Assembly (NCBI RefSeq): GCF_002567005.1
Contig: NZ_NUZU01000037.1
Span: forward strand, 36,262-86,615
Length of the DNA: 50,354 bases
Source of the DNA: Bacillus sp. AFS073361
Lineage (GTDB): Bacteria; Bacillota; Bacilli; Bacillales; Cytobacillaceae
Direction of reading: 5' to 3'
Shown here: positions 17,102-27,841 of the stretch, one piece after another
Position numbering within the stretch: position 1 is the first letter of the stretch
Layout: each line of letters starts with the position of its first letter
Made by a program: the position numbers and the translations under genes
Notes under the pieces: model-generated
Told to the model about the DNA's origin: nothing
What the model saw: only the letters and a program-made list of their open reading frames with translations
The model's database searches: none

Positions 17102-19438
17102 TTGAAATTTTTCCCTTCTGTGAAAAGTGAATTTCTACGGATTTTTCGGACGCGTAAATTACTAATCGCAATTATCGGTGTGATGACGATTCCTGTTCTT
17201 TATAGTGGAACCTACTTATGGGCTTTTTGGGATCCATATTCCCATTTGGACAGAATGCCTGTTGCAATTGTCAATAATGACCAAGGTGCCGAGTACAATG
17301 GAGAGCACTTAACAGTTGGCCGTGATTTAGTTGAGAATTTGAAAGAGAAAAAAACTTTTAATTGGAATTTTGTCAGTACAGAAAAGGCAAAACAAGGTTT
17401 GAAGAATCAAGATTATTATTTGGAAATTGAAATTCCAAAAGACTTTTCAAAAAATGCCACGACTTTACAAAGTGAAAGTCCAAAAAAACTAAATCTAATC
17501 TATACCGTAAATGAAGGTAATAACTATTTATCATCCAAAATCGGTGATTCAGCTGTTGAAAAGATAAAAGCAGCCGTGTCCGAATCCGTCACCAAGACCT
17601 ATGCCGAGTCCATGTTTGACAGTTTAAAGGATGTCGCTAAAGGGTTGAACAAAGCTAGTGATGGAGCGGGGGAACTTTCAAACGGGATGGCAGAAGCCAA
17701 AGAAGGGGCAGGTAGTTTATCAGATGGAATTACATCTGCTAACAGTGGTGCAGAAAAATTAGCGAATGGTGCAAAATCAGTAGACGATGGTGCTAAAACG
17801 ATTAAGCAAAACCTTGAGGTTTTAGCAGATAAATCTGTTGCTTTTTCAAATGGAGTGGTTTCAGCTTCATCAGGTTCAAAACAGCTCCAAAGCGGATTGC
17901 AGCAATTCAGCACTGGTCTCAGCCAAATGAAAGATGCCAATACGAAGTTGATAGCAGGTGCGAAAAAAGCAGAGAATGGCACGAAGCAATTATCGGATGG
18001 ATTAACATCTGTTGCAGAAAATGTTCCTAGTCTGCAAAACGGATCAAAGCAGATTGTAAATGGTTCTGAGCAGCTCTCAGCTTCCTTAGGTAGTTGGAAG
18101 ACAGGAGCTGACCATACCAAGTCCGGTGCAGATACGGTCAGTCAAGGACTTCAGCAGCTGCTCGATCAAGTAAGCAGCATGGAGGATAGTACGACTGATC
18201 CAACAGAGAAGGAAAAACTAAACGCACTAAAGGATAGCCTGACCAAATTGTCGAAAGGCAGCCAGCAGGTTGCTTCTGGTGTAGGAGATTTGTCTAGCAG
18301 TGCTGAGAAGATAAAACAAGGCTCCGATTCATTAGCCGAAGGGGCTAATCAGTTGAATCAAGGACAACAGAAACTGGCTGATGGTATTACCCAATTATCT
18401 GGCGGAGCAAAACAGGTATTAAATGGCCAAGAACAGATAACTCAAGGACTTACCCAGTTTGGTGCAAAGATTGAGGAAGCACAAAAAGGATTCGGTCAAC
18501 TTGAAAGTGGTTCAAACAGTCTAACTTCAGGGTTAGGGAAATTATCATCCAGTTCCGCTTTATTAAATGAAGGGACAAATAAGTTAGCACAGGGGGCAAA
18601 TAAATTAGCATCTGGCACCACATCGCTATATCAGGGTGAAAAAGACTTAAATAACGGAATGTCCGCCCTTGCGAGTGGTTCGAAGGATTTGAACAGCGGG
18701 ATGACTAAACTAGTGGATGGATCGAAGGAATTGGGCGATCAACTATCTGAAGGAGCTAAGGATGCCAGTGATGTAAAAGCCAATGATCGAGTTTATGATA
18801 TGTTCGCTGATCCAGTAAAACTTTCAAACAACAAGATGAACCATGTTCCAAACTATGGCAGTGGATTAGCACCTTATTTCTTGTCACTTAGTCTTTTTGT
18901 CGGTGCTCTAATGCTCTCCGTTATTTTTCCAATGTTTGAACCAGCCTCGGAGCCGAAGAACGGTTTTAGATGGTTCATTGGAAAAACAAGTGTTATTTTA
19001 GCTGTAGGAATTGGCCAGGCGCTTTTAGTAGATGCGGTTATGCTGTCGGGTCTTGGTCTCGAAGTGAAGAGCATTCCATATTTCATAATGCTAAGTATCT
19101 TTACGAGCTGGGCATTCTTAGCCATCATTCAATTCCTTGTTACAGCTCTTGATAATCCTGGACGTTTCATAGCGGTTATTATCTTAATATTACAGTTAAC
19201 AGGCAGTGCAGGAACGTACCCGATTGAACTAGGCCCAACATTCCTGCAAAATATAATGAAATTCTTACCTATGACCTATTCGATTTCTGGCTTCAGGTCG
19301 ATTATCTCAACTGGTGATTTCGGTTATATGTGGAATAATATCGGGCACATTGCGATTTTCTTTGTTTTATTCCTAACTGCAACTTTGATATTTTTTACCA
19401 TCAAATTCAAACGGCAGTGTCCATTACAGGTACAATAA
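17102..19438 (+). CDS. YhgE/Pip-family membrane protein
   Basis: 778 aa. One N-terminal membrane helix (about 15-40) is followed by a large extracellular domain, then five or so helices in the last 200 residues (from PYFLSLSLFVGALML on). The external part has dozens of heptads of the form LxxGxxxLxxG, typical of YhgE/Pip proteins and probably a long helical rod. Relatives include Lactococcus Pip, a phage-infection receptor, and type VII secretion partners; the exact role here is unknown. I prefer TTG 17102, which follows GAGGTGAG at 17090-17097; ATG 17084 adds six residues but has no ribosome site. B. subtilis pairs yhgE with a TetR gene, absent here. Confidence 0.85.
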   Translation: MKFFPSVKSEFLRIFRTRKLLIAIIGVMTIPVLYSGTYLWAFWDPYSHLDRMPVAIVNNDQGAEYNGEHLTVGRDLVENLKEKKTFNWNFVSTEKAKQGLKNQDYYLEIEIPKDFSKNATTLQSESPKKLNLIYTVNEGNNYLSSKIGDSAVEKIKAAVSESVTKTYAESMFDSLKDVAKGLNKASDGAGELSNGMAEAKEGAGSLSDGITSANSGAEKLANGAKSVDDGAKTIKQNLEVLADKSVAFSNGVVSASSGSKQLQSGLQQFSTGLSQMKDANTKLIAGAKKAENGTKQLSDGLTSVAENVPSLQNGSKQIVNGSEQLSASLGSWKTGADHTKSGADTVSQGLQQLLDQVSSMEDSTTDPTEKEKLNALKDSLTKLSKGSQQVASGVGDLSSSAEKIKQGSDSLAEGANQLNQGQQKLADGITQLSGGAKQVLNGQEQITQGLTQFGAKIEEAQKGFGQLESGSNSLTSGLGKLSSSSALLNEGTNKLAQGANKLASGTTSLYQGEKDLNNGMSALASGSKDLNSGMTKLVDGSKELGDQLSEGAKDASDVKANDRVYDMFADPVKLSNNKMNHVPNYGSGLAPYFLSLSLFVGALMLSVIFPMFEPASEPKNGFRWFIGKTSVILAVGIGQALLVDAVMLSGLGLEVKSIPYFIMLSIFTSWAFLAIIQFLVTALDNPGRFIAVIILILQLTGSAGTYPIELGPTFLQNIMKFLPMTYSISGFRSIISTGDFGYMWNNIGHIAIFFVLFLTATLIFFTIKFKRQCPLQVQ

Positions 19439-19452
19439 TCATTAAGGATCGG

Positions 19453-19488
19453 GAGGCAGGACCTTTTAAAAGGCCTGCCTCTTTTTTT
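19453..19488. terminator. Terminator between YhgE/Pip and the LysR gene
   Basis: GAGGCAGG and CCTGCCTC with an extended CCTTTT/AAAAGG inner stem, followed by TTTTTTT on the plus strand. Confidence 0.9.
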
Positions 19489-19510
19489 ACTTCTGGCGGA
19501 TAAGAACATA

Positions 19511-20422
19511 TTAATTCCGAAACTCATTTAATCTTTCATAAGTTTCAAGCAGAAAATCATAAAATAATGCTTCGGTTGGGAGCAGTTTACGTTGGGTCGG
19601 ATAGATGACACCGACTGTTCGAGTGAGATTCGCATCGGAAATTGGAAGCACCACGGTAGAACGCGGGGTGTTATCTACCAATGTCATCTCAGGCATCAAT
19701 GCTACACCTAAGCCTGCAGAGACTAAGCCTTTTAATGCATCAATATCTTTTCCTTCAAAGTCGATTTGTGGTGAAAAACCTGAATCATTGCATGCTTGAA
19801 CCACCTGTTCGCGAAATACAAACCCTTCAGGAAGGACACAAAATGGGTCATTCCTTAAATCCCGCAGCCGAATTGTTTTCCGATCAGATAATGGATGATG
19901 GAGCGGGAGGAGGGCAACGATATTTTCTGTAAATAACGTAGCTCCTTTGATTTTTTTCTCTTTTTCCTGATTGGGCATGGGGGCAATCATGGCCAAATTA
20001 AATTCACCGTTTATCACACCATCGATTAAATCATAATAAAGGGCATTACTCATTTGAAATTTCGCTTCTGGGTACCGAATACGGAATGCGTAAATGATAG
20101 AAGGCAATGTATGGGCCGCCATGCTAATCGGGAATGCAATTCGAACGGTTCCTTTTTCAGGGTTTAAATTTTCTTCTACTTCTCGCTTTGCGTCCTCCAT
20201 TAAATACCACACTTGTTTCATTCGTTCATAAAAAATTCTGCCTAAAGGGGTTAACTTTACACTTCTTCCCTCACGTATAAAAAGTTTTACACCTAATTCT
20301 TCTTCTAAATTGAAGATTTGTCTGCTGACCGAAGATTGAGCAACATGCAAGGCAACTGCAGCCTCAGTCACATGTTCTCTTTTTGCCACTTCCAAGAAAT
20401 ATTGAATTTGCCTTATTTCCAT
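19511..20422 (-). CDS. GltC-like LysR-family regulator
   Basis: 303 aa. The winged-helix domain is residues 1-60 (IRQIQYFLEVAKREHVTEAA, VAQSSVSRQI) and a periplasmic-binding-fold effector domain follows. It resembles B. subtilis GltC throughout, including VSAGLGVALMPE near the C-terminus. GltC activates glutamate synthase genes and senses 2-oxoglutarate or glutamate. Here the divergent neighbour is glutamate dehydrogenase, so this copy likely controls ammonium assimilation or glutamate breakdown through gdhA. The palindrome at 20439-20459, just before its own start, is the probable binding site for auto- and cross-regulation. Confidence 0.85.
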   Translation of the reverse strand: MEIRQIQYFLEVAKREHVTEAAVALHVAQSSVSRQIFNLEEELGVKLFIREGRSVKLTPLGRIFYERMKQVWYLMEDAKREVEENLNPEKGTVRIAFPISMAAHTLPSIIYAFRIRYPEAKFQMSNALYYDLIDGVINGEFNLAMIAPMPNQEKEKKIKGATLFTENIVALLPLHHPLSDRKTIRLRDLRNDPFCVLPEGFVFREQVVQACNDSGFSPQIDFEGKDIDALKGLVSAGLGVALMPEMTLVDNTPRSTVVLPISDANLTRTVGVIYPTQRKLLPTEALFYDFLLETYERLNEFRN

Positions 20423-20438
20423 TTTTATATCACTCCAT

Positions 20439-20459
20439 TTAATGCGTAAAACGCATTAA
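20439..20459. promoter_or_regulatory. Palindromic operator for the GltC-like regulator
   Basis: TTAATGCGT (20439-20447) and ACGCATTAA (20451-20459) are exact reverse complements around AAA. Site and place fit a LysR-type box (T-N11-A type). Confidence 0.7.
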
Positions 20460-20477
20460 TTTCATCGAAAATTAAGA

Positions 20478-20505
20478 TTGAAACTATTAATTATAAAATT
20501 ATAAA
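20478..20505 (+). promoter_or_regulatory. Likely gdhA promoter
   Basis: TTGAAA (20478-20483), a 16-nt spacer and TATAAA (20500-20505). The LysR palindrome ends 18 nt upstream of the -35, as expected for an activator. Confidence 0.5.
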
Positions 20506-20556
20506 ATGAAAACACACGTAAGAAAAGGGAATTTTCTTAACTTTATAATACATTAG

Positions 20557-21951
<1,395 letters not shown>

Positions 21952-21979
21952 GATATAGGATTAGATCAACACTATTAAA

Positions 21980-22016
21980 TAACAAAAAGTCACCAATTGG
22001 TGGCTTTTTGTTATTT
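21980..22016 (+). terminator. gdhA terminator
   Basis: AACAAAAAG and CTTTTTGTT flank an inner CACCAA/TTGGTG stem; the tail is T-rich. Confidence 0.9.
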
Positions 22017-22155
22017 TGTGAGAAGCTATATTTAAAAAAATACCACCAATTGACCTACCCAGAACGAGTAATTTTTCCTGCTGGCTATCTGGTAAAATGT
22101 GAGAGGACAGGGGGTTATTTTTAAATGGAAATGCAAACGAGCCTTTTTTGGCCTA

Positions 22156-22187
22156 GAAAAAGAGGACAACCTGTGTAGGAAGTCCTC
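22156..22187 (-). terminator. Terminator of the MFS gene
   Basis: On the minus strand GAGGAC and GTCCTC form a stem followed by TTTTTC. Confidence 0.65.
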
Positions 22188-22208
22188 AGACAAAATTAGA
22201 AATAGTCA

Positions 22209-23642
22209 TTAATGCATTGGATTCATTGCTGAATGGTTGACGACAACGCGGCGGATGAAGAAGGCCAAAACGAGACCGACCAGCGTCACGATCATTGCAA
22301 ACAAGAACACATGCTGTGAGCCCGCCGTCATAGCGTTAGCCACCTCTGTCTGCTGAGTTGGTGCAGAGGAGTCATGCAAATACTTCTCCATTCCAGATGT
22401 GAGGATGATGATTGCGATTGCAGTACCAATCGCACCCGCGACCTGCTGCAACGTGTTCATGACAGCCGTTCCGTGTGGGTATAAGGCAGGTGGCAGCTGG
22501 TTCAGGCCGTTGGTCTGTGCAGGCATCCACACCATGGAAATGCCGATCATTAATCCGATATGAAGGACGACGATAAAAGCGACCGATGATGTGGTGGATA
22601 TGCTGGAGAAAAACCATAACGTTACCGCAACGACAACAAGTCCGGGAATAACCAGCCACTTCGGTCCATACTTATCGAATAAACGTCCCATACGTGGTGA
22701 TAAGATGCCGTTTAGTGCGCTGCCCGGCAACAGCATGAGCCCAGCAGTAAATGCTGACAGTTTCATACCATTTTGAAGAAACATTGGCAGAATAATCATG
22801 CTCGACAAAATGATCATCATACACGAGAGCACCATAAGTAATCCTACATTGTACATTGGATACTTGAAGACGCGCAGGTCCATCATCGGGTCGCTCATAG
22901 TCATCTGCCGTAGTGTGAACAAAGCGAGCGCGATTAACCCGATAGCAATAGAAGCAAGCACGACTGTGCTGGTCCAACCCTCGGAACCTTCTCCTGCTTT
23001 GCTGAAACCGTAGACAACCCCTCCGAAACCGATCGTTGATAATACCACGGATAGTAAGTCAATCCGAGGCTTTGTTACATCGGTGACATTTTCCAAATAT
23101 TTCAGCCCTACCAACAGCCCAATAACCAAAAATGGAAGCGAGAGCCAGAAGATGTAGTGCCATGTAAAATATTCGATTAGGAGACCTGCAACAGTTGGGC
23201 CAGTTGCCGGCGCGAACATGATGACAAGTCCAACGAAGCCCATCGCGGCTCCACGTTTCTCAGGTGGATACACGACGAGGATTGTATTGAACATGAGCGG
23301 AATCAAAAGACCCATGCCTGCCGCCTGTAGAATGCGAGCGACCATTAGCATTTCAAAGTTGAACGCGAGCGCCGCAATCACTGTGCCGACAATAGAGCTC
23401 ACGAGCGACCCGATAAACAATTGCCTAGTTGTAAACCATTGTAGCAGCAATCCAGTCATCGGCATTAGAATGCCGAGTGTAAGCAAAAATCCCGTCGTCA
23501 ACCACTGTGCGGTCGCGGCCGAAATTTGAAACACATCCATTAAATTACTAATCGCAATGTTAAGTGCCGTCTCACTAAACATACCAACAAAACCGCAAAT
23601 GAGCAGCGACGCCATGATTGCCCGCGTGTTATATTGCTTCAT
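22209..23642 (-). CDS. MFS efflux transporter, DHA2 (14-helix) family
   Basis: 477 aa with about 14 hydrophobic helices, as in EmrB/LmrB-type proton-coupled drug exporters. Conserved DHA2 features include TAQWLTTGFLLTLGILMPMTG in helix 2, ARILQAAGMGLLIPLMFNT, and GAAMGFVGLVIMFAPATGPTVAG (motif C region). Substrates cannot be predicted. Base composition is notable: two hand-counted lines inside the gene are 50% and 45% GC, against 32% for a line in gdhA, which suggests acquisition from a different source. No regulator is adjacent. Confidence 0.88.
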   Translation of the reverse strand: MKQYNTRAIMASLLICGFVGMFSETALNIAISNLMDVFQISAATAQWLTTGFLLTLGILMPMTGLLLQWFTTRQLFIGSLVSSIVGTVIAALAFNFEMLMVARILQAAGMGLLIPLMFNTILVVYPPEKRGAAMGFVGLVIMFAPATGPTVAGLLIEYFTWHYIFWLSLPFLVIGLLVGLKYLENVTDVTKPRIDLLSVVLSTIGFGGVVYGFSKAGEGSEGWTSTVVLASIAIGLIALALFTLRQMTMSDPMMDLRVFKYPMYNVGLLMVLSCMMIILSSMIILPMFLQNGMKLSAFTAGLMLLPGSALNGILSPRMGRLFDKYGPKWLVIPGLVVVAVTLWFFSSISTTSSVAFIVVLHIGLMIGISMVWMPAQTNGLNQLPPALYPHGTAVMNTLQQVAGAIGTAIAIIILTSGMEKYLHDSSAPTQQTEVANAMTAGSQHVFLFAMIVTLVGLVLAFFIRRVVVNHSAMNPMH

Positions 23643-23892
23643 TAACCATACCCCTTCTCTCCTGCAAAATTTCTATATACGTTCCCCTGGAATCGGTCCG
23701 TTATTTGATACAATACAGGTCAAAATTCTCCTAGTCAATAAATGAAGAAATTGGCGATAAATGAAACAAAAATCAACATCTATAAAGTTAATATATAACG
23801 AGAGGATTAAATGTTAATAATAAACAAACAATTTTTTATAGACATTCAAATATTTTCGTGAAAGAAAATCATTTAAATGGAGGGCATAGAAC

Positions 23893-24519
23893 GTGGGAGA
23901 ATTCACAAAAGAAATCGTACCATTACCTTTGGATTTTTATGATCAGCCCACCCTTGAACTGGCAAAGGCATTGCTCGGATGCCTCCTTGTAAAAGAAACG
24001 AGTGAGGGGATGGCAGCAGGATACATAGTTGAAACAGAGGCTTATATAGGTCCAGGGGATAGGGCTGCACACAGTTACAATAATAGAAGGACGGCTAGAA
24101 CCGAAGTCATGTTCCAACATTCGGGCCTTGCGTATACTTATTTAATGCACACACACTGTCTTTTCAATGTGGTAAGCGGCGGTATAGAAAAACCAGAAGC
24201 AGTTTTGATCCGGGCCCTTGAACCTCAATCGGGTCTCGAGTTAATGAAAATTAGGAGAGGTGTGGAAGAGCTTATAAAATTGACCAATGGCCCTGGCAAT
24301 TTGACAAAATCCTTGGGGATTACCATGGAGGATTATAGCCATCCCCTTACACTTCCACCTTTATATATCGCCAAAGGCTTTTGTCCGGAAAGTATATCCG
24401 TCGGCAAAAGGATTGGAATTGACAAATCTGGTGAAGCGCGGGATTATCCATGGCGCTTTTGGGTTACGAATAATCCATATGTTTCAAGGCACCAAAAATC
24501 TGAGTATGTAATTGTCTGA
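23893..24519 (+). CDS. 3-methyladenine DNA glycosylase (AAG/MPG type)
   Basis: 208 aa. Base-excision repair enzyme that removes alkylated or deaminated purines. The family motif ETEAYIGPGDRAAHS (active-site Glu and the Tyr near it) is present, with GLAYTYLMHTHCLFNVV and GPGNLTKSLGI. AAATGGAGGG precedes the GTG start. It is a single-gene unit followed by a hairpin at 24529. Confidence 0.92.
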   Translation: MGEFTKEIVPLPLDFYDQPTLELAKALLGCLLVKETSEGMAAGYIVETEAYIGPGDRAAHSYNNRRTARTEVMFQHSGLAYTYLMHTHCLFNVVSGGIEKPEAVLIRALEPQSGLELMKIRRGVEELIKLTNGPGNLTKSLGITMEDYSHPLTLPPLYIAKGFCPESISVGKRIGIDKSGEARDYPWRFWVTNNPYVSRHQKSEYVIV

Positions 24520-24528
24520 AAAGTAAAA

Positions 24529-24555
24529 GGACTTAACTCATTGGTTAAGTCCCTA
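24529..24555 (+). terminator. Hairpin after the glycosylase gene
   Basis: GGACTTAAC and GTTAAGTCC, 9-bp stem with a 6-nt loop. The T-tail is poor, so function is uncertain. Confidence 0.45.
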
Positions 24556-24709
24556 TAATAAATGGATTCGATTAGTTTTCCTTATTAAGTAACAGGCTTG
24601 AGGCCTATATTCATTCCTTTCCTAAAGTGTATTCTATCGAAAAGGATTATCCATTTAATCCTTTTGATTCGATTTTACTATTATGAAGTTTTTATTAAAG
24701 TAACGACTC

Positions 24710-25411
24710 TCATTTACACCCCCTCATGTTTAAAATGGTTTGGTTCTGATCACCCGGACCGAGAAAATCTAATGCCGCAGGAGAAAAGACCCGCACTTTT
24801 CTTTTAACGCCCTCCAAAAGTATTCGGATCGATTTCATAACTCCAATATCCTGAAAGACATTGCCTCCTAAGAAAATCTCCATGATTGCTCTCCTGTCAT
24901 GGACAGGTTTATTTTTTTTACTATTATCTTTAGTAGCAACAAGCTCATTCGATTCTTTAGTGGTTAGCACTGATTCATATTCTATTTTAGCAACTTCTAC
25001 TTCCATCGAAGCAACTATTCCGATTTCACGTTTATTTAACATTAAGACGAAGTCGAAGCCTGTTTCTGTTTTCTTCTGTACAATTTTTACTTCATCTGTA
25101 ATAATCGTGGCAAATTCTACGTATTCATTCGTGTTTGAGTTTTGGGTGTTTTCATTTAGCTTCACAACTCTATAAAATGCTTTTGCTCCAATTCCTTCAT
25201 CGGTAAAGTCAAAGGGTTTAATACTTTCTGTGCGGACAAAATAGAGTTGATGAACCTTTTTATTGCTATTTAATTGGAGACATAAAGCAACCTCTTCTTT
25301 CACCGCCTTTCTCTCCTCACTCGAGAGCATAGGGACATTCATTTTCATTCCAGGAAATTGAATGAAGATGTAGCTGAAGTTTTTCTTAGGTTGTAGATCA
25401 GAAAGTCTCAT
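24710..25411 (-). CDS. Unknown 233-aa protein
   Basis: No family recognised. It is a mixed alpha/beta protein with no signal peptide or membrane helix. The first 130 residues hold strands such as FSYIFIQFPGMKMNVPML and QLYFVRTESIKPFDF; a lysine-rich linker (TKDNSKKNKPVHDRR) near 165-180 separates a C-terminal part (AIMEIFLGGNVFQDIGVMKSI). I chose the ATG at 25411 with GAAAGG upstream over the TTG at 25429 that overlaps that site. Transcribed alone on the minus strand. Confidence 0.65.
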   Translation of the reverse strand: MRLSDLQPKKNFSYIFIQFPGMKMNVPMLSSEERKAVKEEVALCLQLNSNKKVHQLYFVRTESIKPFDFTDEGIGAKAFYRVVKLNENTQNSNTNEYVEFATIITDEVKIVQKKTETGFDFVLMLNKREIGIVASMEVEVAKIEYESVLTTKESNELVATKDNSKKNKPVHDRRAIMEIFLGGNVFQDIGVMKSIRILLEGVKRKVRVFSPAALDFLGPGDQNQTILNMRGCK

Positions 25412-25742
25412 TAACTCACAACCTTTCAATTTTTGTCACAAGATTTTTTTCTTGTAAGAGTAATATTCCATATAATCCTTTTTATTCCTGTATATGTGTA
25501 TTGAGTTTTTATCGTCACTTTCTTATGAAATATGAGGAGTACCCCTATTTGTTGAGTAATTGCGAGGAAATCTACTATCGAAACATGTAATTAATATAAA
25601 AACGCTTTCAAAAACGACAATTTATAGACTATTCGCTCAATTATGTTACAATAAATTTTATATATTAAAGTGCCAAGAATATTAGAAGAAAAACAACAGC
25701 ACCAATATTAATCTAAAAAATTATCAACAATGGAGGATAACT
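25412..25742. other. Intergenic region upstream of thrC
   Basis: Divergent region between the unknown gene and thrC. It contains a cre-like word (see separate entry) and AT-rich promoter sequence including TACAAT near 25646. No gene is seen. Confidence 0.5.
25597..25610 (-). promoter_or_regulatory. Possible CcpA cre site
   Basis: On the minus strand TGAAAGCGTTTTTA fits the Bacillus cre consensus TGWAANCGNTNWCA except for one position. It lies upstream of thrC. Confidence 0.3.
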
Positions 25743-27146
25743 ATGAACTTTGTTAGTACACGCGGAAGCGTAAATAAAATTGGTTTTATTGATACAGTCT
25801 TAATGGGATTGGCAAACGATGGGGGATTATTGGTACCAGAGAAAATCCCTCAACTTCCTGCAGAAAAGTTAAAGGCAATGTCAAAACTTACTTATCAAGA
25901 ATTAGCTTTCGAAATCTTTTCCTATTATGTTGACGGTGAAATTCCAGAAAATGAGTTAAAGGAATTGATCCAAAAAAGCTATGCTAGCTTCCGCCACCCA
26001 GAGGTAACACCGGTACAAAAGCTTAAGGATAATATGTATGTATTAGAACTTTTCCATGGACCAACCTTTGCTTTTAAAGATATTGCTCTGCAATTCTTAG
26101 GAAACCTATATTCCTATGTTTCAAAGAAGAAGGGTGAAACGATTCATATTCTTGGTGCAACTTCGGGAGATACGGGGGCATCAGCCATTGAAGGTGTAAG
26201 AGGAAAAGAAGGCATTCGCATTTGTATTTTGCATCCCCACGGTAAAGTAAGTAAGGTGCAAGAATTACAAATGACGACTATTGATGACCAAAGTGTATTG
26301 AATTTGGCTATAAAAGGAACGTTTGATGATGGTCAAAGAATTATCAAGGAATTGTTTGCAGATGTCGAGCTGAAAAATAAATATCACCTGCGTGCCATTA
26401 ATTCCATTAACTTTGTTCGTATTTTAGCGCAGACCGTTTATTATTTCTATGCGTACTTCCAAATTAAAAAAGAGAATGACATAAAGAGTGTTAACTTCAG
26501 TGTGCCGACCGGTAATTTCGGAGATATTTTTGCTGGATATCTTGCCAAGAAAATGGGACTTCCTGTAGGTAAACTAATCGTAGCAACAAATGAGAATAAC
26601 ATTTTAGAAGATTTTATCCGTGATGGCGTGTACCAGCCTGGTGAATTCCGCAGTACCTATAGTCCTTCTATGGATATCCAAGTCGCAAGCAATTTTGAAC
26701 GTTATCTGTACTACTTGCTAGGTGAAAATCCTAAAGATGTGACTGACTTAATGGAGAAATTCAAGACGGACGGAAAAATCATCGTTAACGAGGAATTACT
26801 CCATCAAGTGAAAAAAGATTTTGCAGCGCATGGAGTTGTTGGGGAAGAATGCTTGCAAACTATCAGTAAGTACTATGATGAAACAAGGTATTTATTAGAC
26901 CCACACACTGCTTGCGGGGTCGCAGCATACGAAACGTGTAATCAACCAAATGAGGTTTGTGTCACTCTTGCAACCGCTCATCCTGCAAAATTTAATGAGT
27001 CTATCGAACGTTGTGATATTAAGCAGCCATTACCTGAACAAATAAGTGAATTGTTTAATAAACCACAGCATTTCAAAGTGGTTGAGGCGGATAAAGATGA
27101 AGTAGTTCGACAAGTAGAAACGCTTTTTCATTTTTCAGCTAAATAA
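25743..27146 (+). CDS. thrC: Threonine synthase, long form
   Basis: PLP enzyme that converts O-phosphohomoserine to threonine. K112 in FAFKDIALQFLGN is the PLP lysine, and GATSGDTGASAIEG binds the phosphate. At 467 aa with an N-terminal extension (FVSTRGSVNKIGFIDTVLMG) it belongs to the long class found in E. coli and yeast, whereas B. subtilis ThrC is about 350 aa. It stands alone, away from hom or thrB, so it may be a second copy. TGGAGG precedes ATG 25743. Confidence 0.93.
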   Translation: MNFVSTRGSVNKIGFIDTVLMGLANDGGLLVPEKIPQLPAEKLKAMSKLTYQELAFEIFSYYVDGEIPENELKELIQKSYASFRHPEVTPVQKLKDNMYVLELFHGPTFAFKDIALQFLGNLYSYVSKKKGETIHILGATSGDTGASAIEGVRGKEGIRICILHPHGKVSKVQELQMTTIDDQSVLNLAIKGTFDDGQRIIKELFADVELKNKYHLRAINSINFVRILAQTVYYFYAYFQIKKENDIKSVNFSVPTGNFGDIFAGYLAKKMGLPVGKLIVATNENNILEDFIRDGVYQPGEFRSTYSPSMDIQVASNFERYLYYLLGENPKDVTDLMEKFKTDGKIIVNEELLHQVKKDFAAHGVVGEECLQTISKYYDETRYLLDPHTACGVAAYETCNQPNEVCVTLATAHPAKFNESIERCDIKQPLPEQISELFNKPQHFKVVEADKDEVVRQVETLFHFSAK

Positions 27147-27160
27147 ACTCTTTTTATTAG

Positions 27161-27205
27161 AAAAGGCACCTACCCTTATTACTTGTGGTAGGTGCCTTTT
27201 TCTAT
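27161..27205. terminator. Terminator between thrC and bioY
   Basis: AAAAGGCACCTAC and GTAGGTGCCTTTTT form a 13-bp stem usable in both directions. Confidence 0.9.
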
Positions 27206-27220
27206 CTTGATTCGAATATT

Positions 27221-27790
27221 TTAACCAGTTATTTGATTAGATGAAGATAACAATTTTGCTGATACAAGTCTTTTATAGACCGTAATCCCAATCCATGATG
27301 CTAAAAATGCTTTAATTAAACCAACGACAATAAATGGTAAAAACCCAGAAGTAAAGGCAGCCGTCCAAGTCATATCAACCGAAAGTTTTAGCCAAATGGT
27401 CCCGATAACCAAAGTGACAAACATACCGACTGTATTTGCAATCATACCTTTCATGACAGAGAAGCTAGTTTTTTCTAAAATATAGCCTGTTAAAAATGCT
27501 GCTGGGATGAAGCCAATAATATAACCCCCAGTGGGACCTACTATCACCCCGAATCCACCTGACATTCCACTAAAAACAGGAATGCCTATAGACCCAAGTA
27601 AGGCATAAAAAATAACAGAAAGAGTGCCGTATCTAGATCCTAAAATTGTCGCAGCTAAACCAACTGCAAGTGTTTGTCCTGTAATCGGAACAAGTGGTAA
27701 TGGGATTGTAACTTGAGCCAAGATGCCGATAATGGCAGCAAATAAAGCACTCAAAATCCACATTTTTAATTGATTGTGTGATCGAAGCAT
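27221..27790 (-). CDS. bioY: Biotin ECF-transporter substrate component BioY
   Basis: 189 aa membrane protein with about six helices. It carries the BioY pattern: the GQTLAVGLAATILGSRYG region, and FGVIVGPTGGYIIGFIPAAF with the substrate-binding loop. It captures biotin, alone or with a shared EcfAA'T module encoded elsewhere. A GGGGGATATA ribosome site precedes ATG 27790. A BirA-type operator lies 20 nt upstream, so it should be repressed when biotin is plentiful. Confidence 0.93.
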   Translation of the reverse strand: MLRSHNQLKMWILSALFAAIIGILAQVTIPLPLVPITGQTLAVGLAATILGSRYGTLSVIFYALLGSIGIPVFSGMSGGFGVIVGPTGGYIIGFIPAAFLTGYILEKTSFSVMKGMIANTVGMFVTLVIGTIWLKLSVDMTWTAAFTSGFLPFIVVGLIKAFLASWIGITVYKRLVSAKLLSSSNQITG

Positions 27791-27809
27791 TATATCCCCC
27801 TATTCATTT

Positions 27810-27841
27810 AATGTAAACTCAAGTTATTTATTGGTTAACAA
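27810..27841 (-). promoter_or_regulatory. BirA operator (biotin box)
   Basis: AATGTAAAC (27810-27818) and GGTTAACAA (27833-27841) are separated by 14 nt. Read on the minus strand this is TTGTTAACC-N14-GTTTACATT, fitting the Gram-positive BirA box (TTGTWAAC-N14/15-GTTWACAA). Confidence 0.8.

Noticed and set aside
24598..24807. 69-codon forward frame after the glycosylase
   Set aside because: Its end lies antisense to the unknown gene at 24710; no start signal.
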